Positions 63,450 through 64,000 of a stretch of DNA of 64,000 bases are shown here, piece after piece. The translations under genes and the position numbers were made by a program. The notes below the pieces were generated by a model, which was not told where the DNA came from, did no database searches, and was given only the letters and a program-made list of their open reading frames with translations. The stretch comes from Streptomyces sp. NBC_01571 (GTDB taxonomy: Bacteria; Actinomycetota; Actinomycetes; Streptomycetales; Streptomycetaceae), in contig NZ_JAPEPZ010000001.1 in NCBI RefSeq assembly GCF_026339875.1, forward strand, positions 7,936,001 through 8,000,000. The letters run 5' to 3'. Positions within the stretch are counted from its first letter, which is position 1. Each line of letters begins with the position of its first letter.

Positions 63450-63473
63450 GTTTGAAAATGGACTATGGGGTTA
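63450..63473 (+). promoter_or_regulatory. Sigma-B-like promoter GTTT-N14-GGGTTA
   Basis: GTTT at 63450-63453 and GGGTTA at 63468-63473 are 14 bp apart, close to the Streptomyces sigma-B consensus (GNNT-N14-16-GGGTAY), 47 bp before the CsbD start. Confidence 0.5.
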
Positions 63474-63519
63474 CTCGAGGAAAACAAATCGTTTTCGAGC
63501 GAGACAGGGGTGAGTTGTC

Positions 63520-63678
63520 GTGGCGGGCAAGGGAGATCAGGCCAAGGGCAAGGTGAAGAAGGTCGTCGGTGGTGCGGTCGGCAACGAGTCCCTGAAGGCC
63601 AAGGGAAAGGCCGAAGAGCGCAAGGGCGACCTGCGCGCGGCCAAGGAGAAGGCCAAGGATGCGATCAAGCCCAAGTAG
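63520..63678 (+). CDS. CsbD-family general stress protein
   Basis: A 52-aa protein from GTG 63520: AGKGDQAKGKVKKVVGGAVG, NESLKAKGKAEERKGDLRAA, KEKAKDAIKPK. This is the canonical CsbD pattern (K/G/A/E-rich, GNxxLxAKGKAEExKG). CsbD proteins belong to the sigma-B general stress regulon in Bacillus; a sigma-B-like promoter upstream fits that. Confidence 0.88.
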   Translation: MAGKGDQAKGKVKKVVGGAVGNESLKAKGKAEERKGDLRAAKEKAKDAIKPK

Positions 63679-63821
63679 GGCGCACCACTTCTGATCCCGG
63701 CGGCCCGTTGGCCGACCGGGATCAGTGCTGTTCGGTACCCGCGACGCGCCCCCGCCCGCAGCTGAACCGACGCGCCGCACCGCCTTGCCGCCCTCTCGCA
63801 ACGGGCGCTCACCGGCGCACG

Positions 63822-63862
63822 AGAAGTGGGGCCCCCGGAGAAGCTCCGGGGGCCCCACTTCT
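63822..63862. terminator. Perfect 19-bp bidirectional terminator
   Basis: AGAAGTGGGGCCCCCGGAG, a 3-base loop and its exact complement CTCCGGGGGCCCCACTTCT lie between the convergent CsbD and PRC-barrel genes. It is the strongest hairpin in the window, and its A/T-ended base can serve both strands. Confidence 0.85.
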
Positions 63863-63877
63863 GGGATGGCGCCGAGG

Positions 63878-64000
63878 TCACACGCCTCGGTGGTTCTGGT
63901 AGTAGCCGCCGACCTGCTCGTGGTAGCCCGCGTCGCCGACGTGCTTGTCCTTGTCGAACTCGGGGGAGTCCTTGATCTGGTCCTTGGTGAGATCGACGTA
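63878..64000 (-). CDS. PRC-barrel-type protein, C-terminal 40 residues
   Basis: The minus strand is open from the window edge to a TGA at 63880-63878. The visible end (YVDLTKDQIKDSPEFDKDKH, VGDAGYHEQVGGYYQNHRGV) matches the DQIKxSPEFD…YHxxxxxYY pattern that closes PRC-barrel-domain proteins of actinomycetes. The start lies beyond the window. Confidence 0.7.
   Translation of the reverse strand, partial: YVDLTKDQIKDSPEFDKDKHVGDAGYHEQVGGYYQNHRGV

Overview
The window is a high-GC actinomycete chromosome segment, almost certainly from a Streptomyces. Codon third positions are strongly G/C, GTG starts and 4-base ATGA/GTGA overlaps are common, and the gene families are typical of the genus: an RNase Sa-type RNase, a SNF2 helicase/SWIM pair, Asp23/AmaP proteins, a full Streptomyces-type gvp cluster, SPW and CsbD proteins, and an actinobacterial Ku. 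No rRNA, tRNA, CRISPR array, transposase or integrase was seen.

Layout. 0-6 kb: 3' part of an EamA exporter, a secreted guanyl RNase, a histidine kinase separated from its probable response regulator by an inverted aldo/keto reductase, and a P450 translationally coupled to the regulator. 6-14.6 kb: a sugar/polyol module with an inositol-dehydrogenase-like oxidoreductase, a GntR regulator, two paralogous binding lipoproteins, permease, ATPase and ROK kinase. 14.7-20.3 kb: SNF2 helicase and its SWIM zinc-finger partner with a repeat-rich linker. 20.4-29 kb: a complete hydroxyquinol (resorcinol-type) route, from flavin hydroxylase through intradiol dioxygenase and maleylacetate reductase to 3-oxoadipate CoA-transferase and thiolase, flanked by LysR and AraC regulators. 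29-36.8 kb: ene-reductase, a chimeric HxlR/TetR-C regulator divergent from an MFS exporter with twin operators, an ornithine-cyclodeaminase-family enzyme, and a MarR regulator divergent from a YceI-flavin reductase fusion frame with three operator-like sites. 37-40 kb: a DUF3494 ice-binding-like secreted protein and small membrane proteins.

40.6-50.2 kb is the most distinctive block. An envelope-stress operon (Asp23, a 55-aa DUF2273-like protein, Asp23, DUF6286, AmaP) runs leftwards. Divergent from it is an ECF sigma gene overlapping an Asp23-type protein with an HX3CX2C motif. The gas vesicle cluster gvpO-A-F-G-Y-Z-J-L-S-K follows directly on the same strand. GvpY and GvpZ carry extreme acidic and basic tails.

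50.4-64 kb: two CsbD stress proteins with sigma-B-like promoters, an SRPBCC protein, an atypical IMP dehydrogenase, an ars operon, Ku, an aldo/keto reductase with a divergent XRE regulator, a YihY membrane protein and a GNAT enzyme. Three genes here are decayed by clean internal deletions: a large catalase, a flavodoxin and a zinc alcohol dehydrogenase. The window ends inside a PRC-barrel-type gene on the minus strand.
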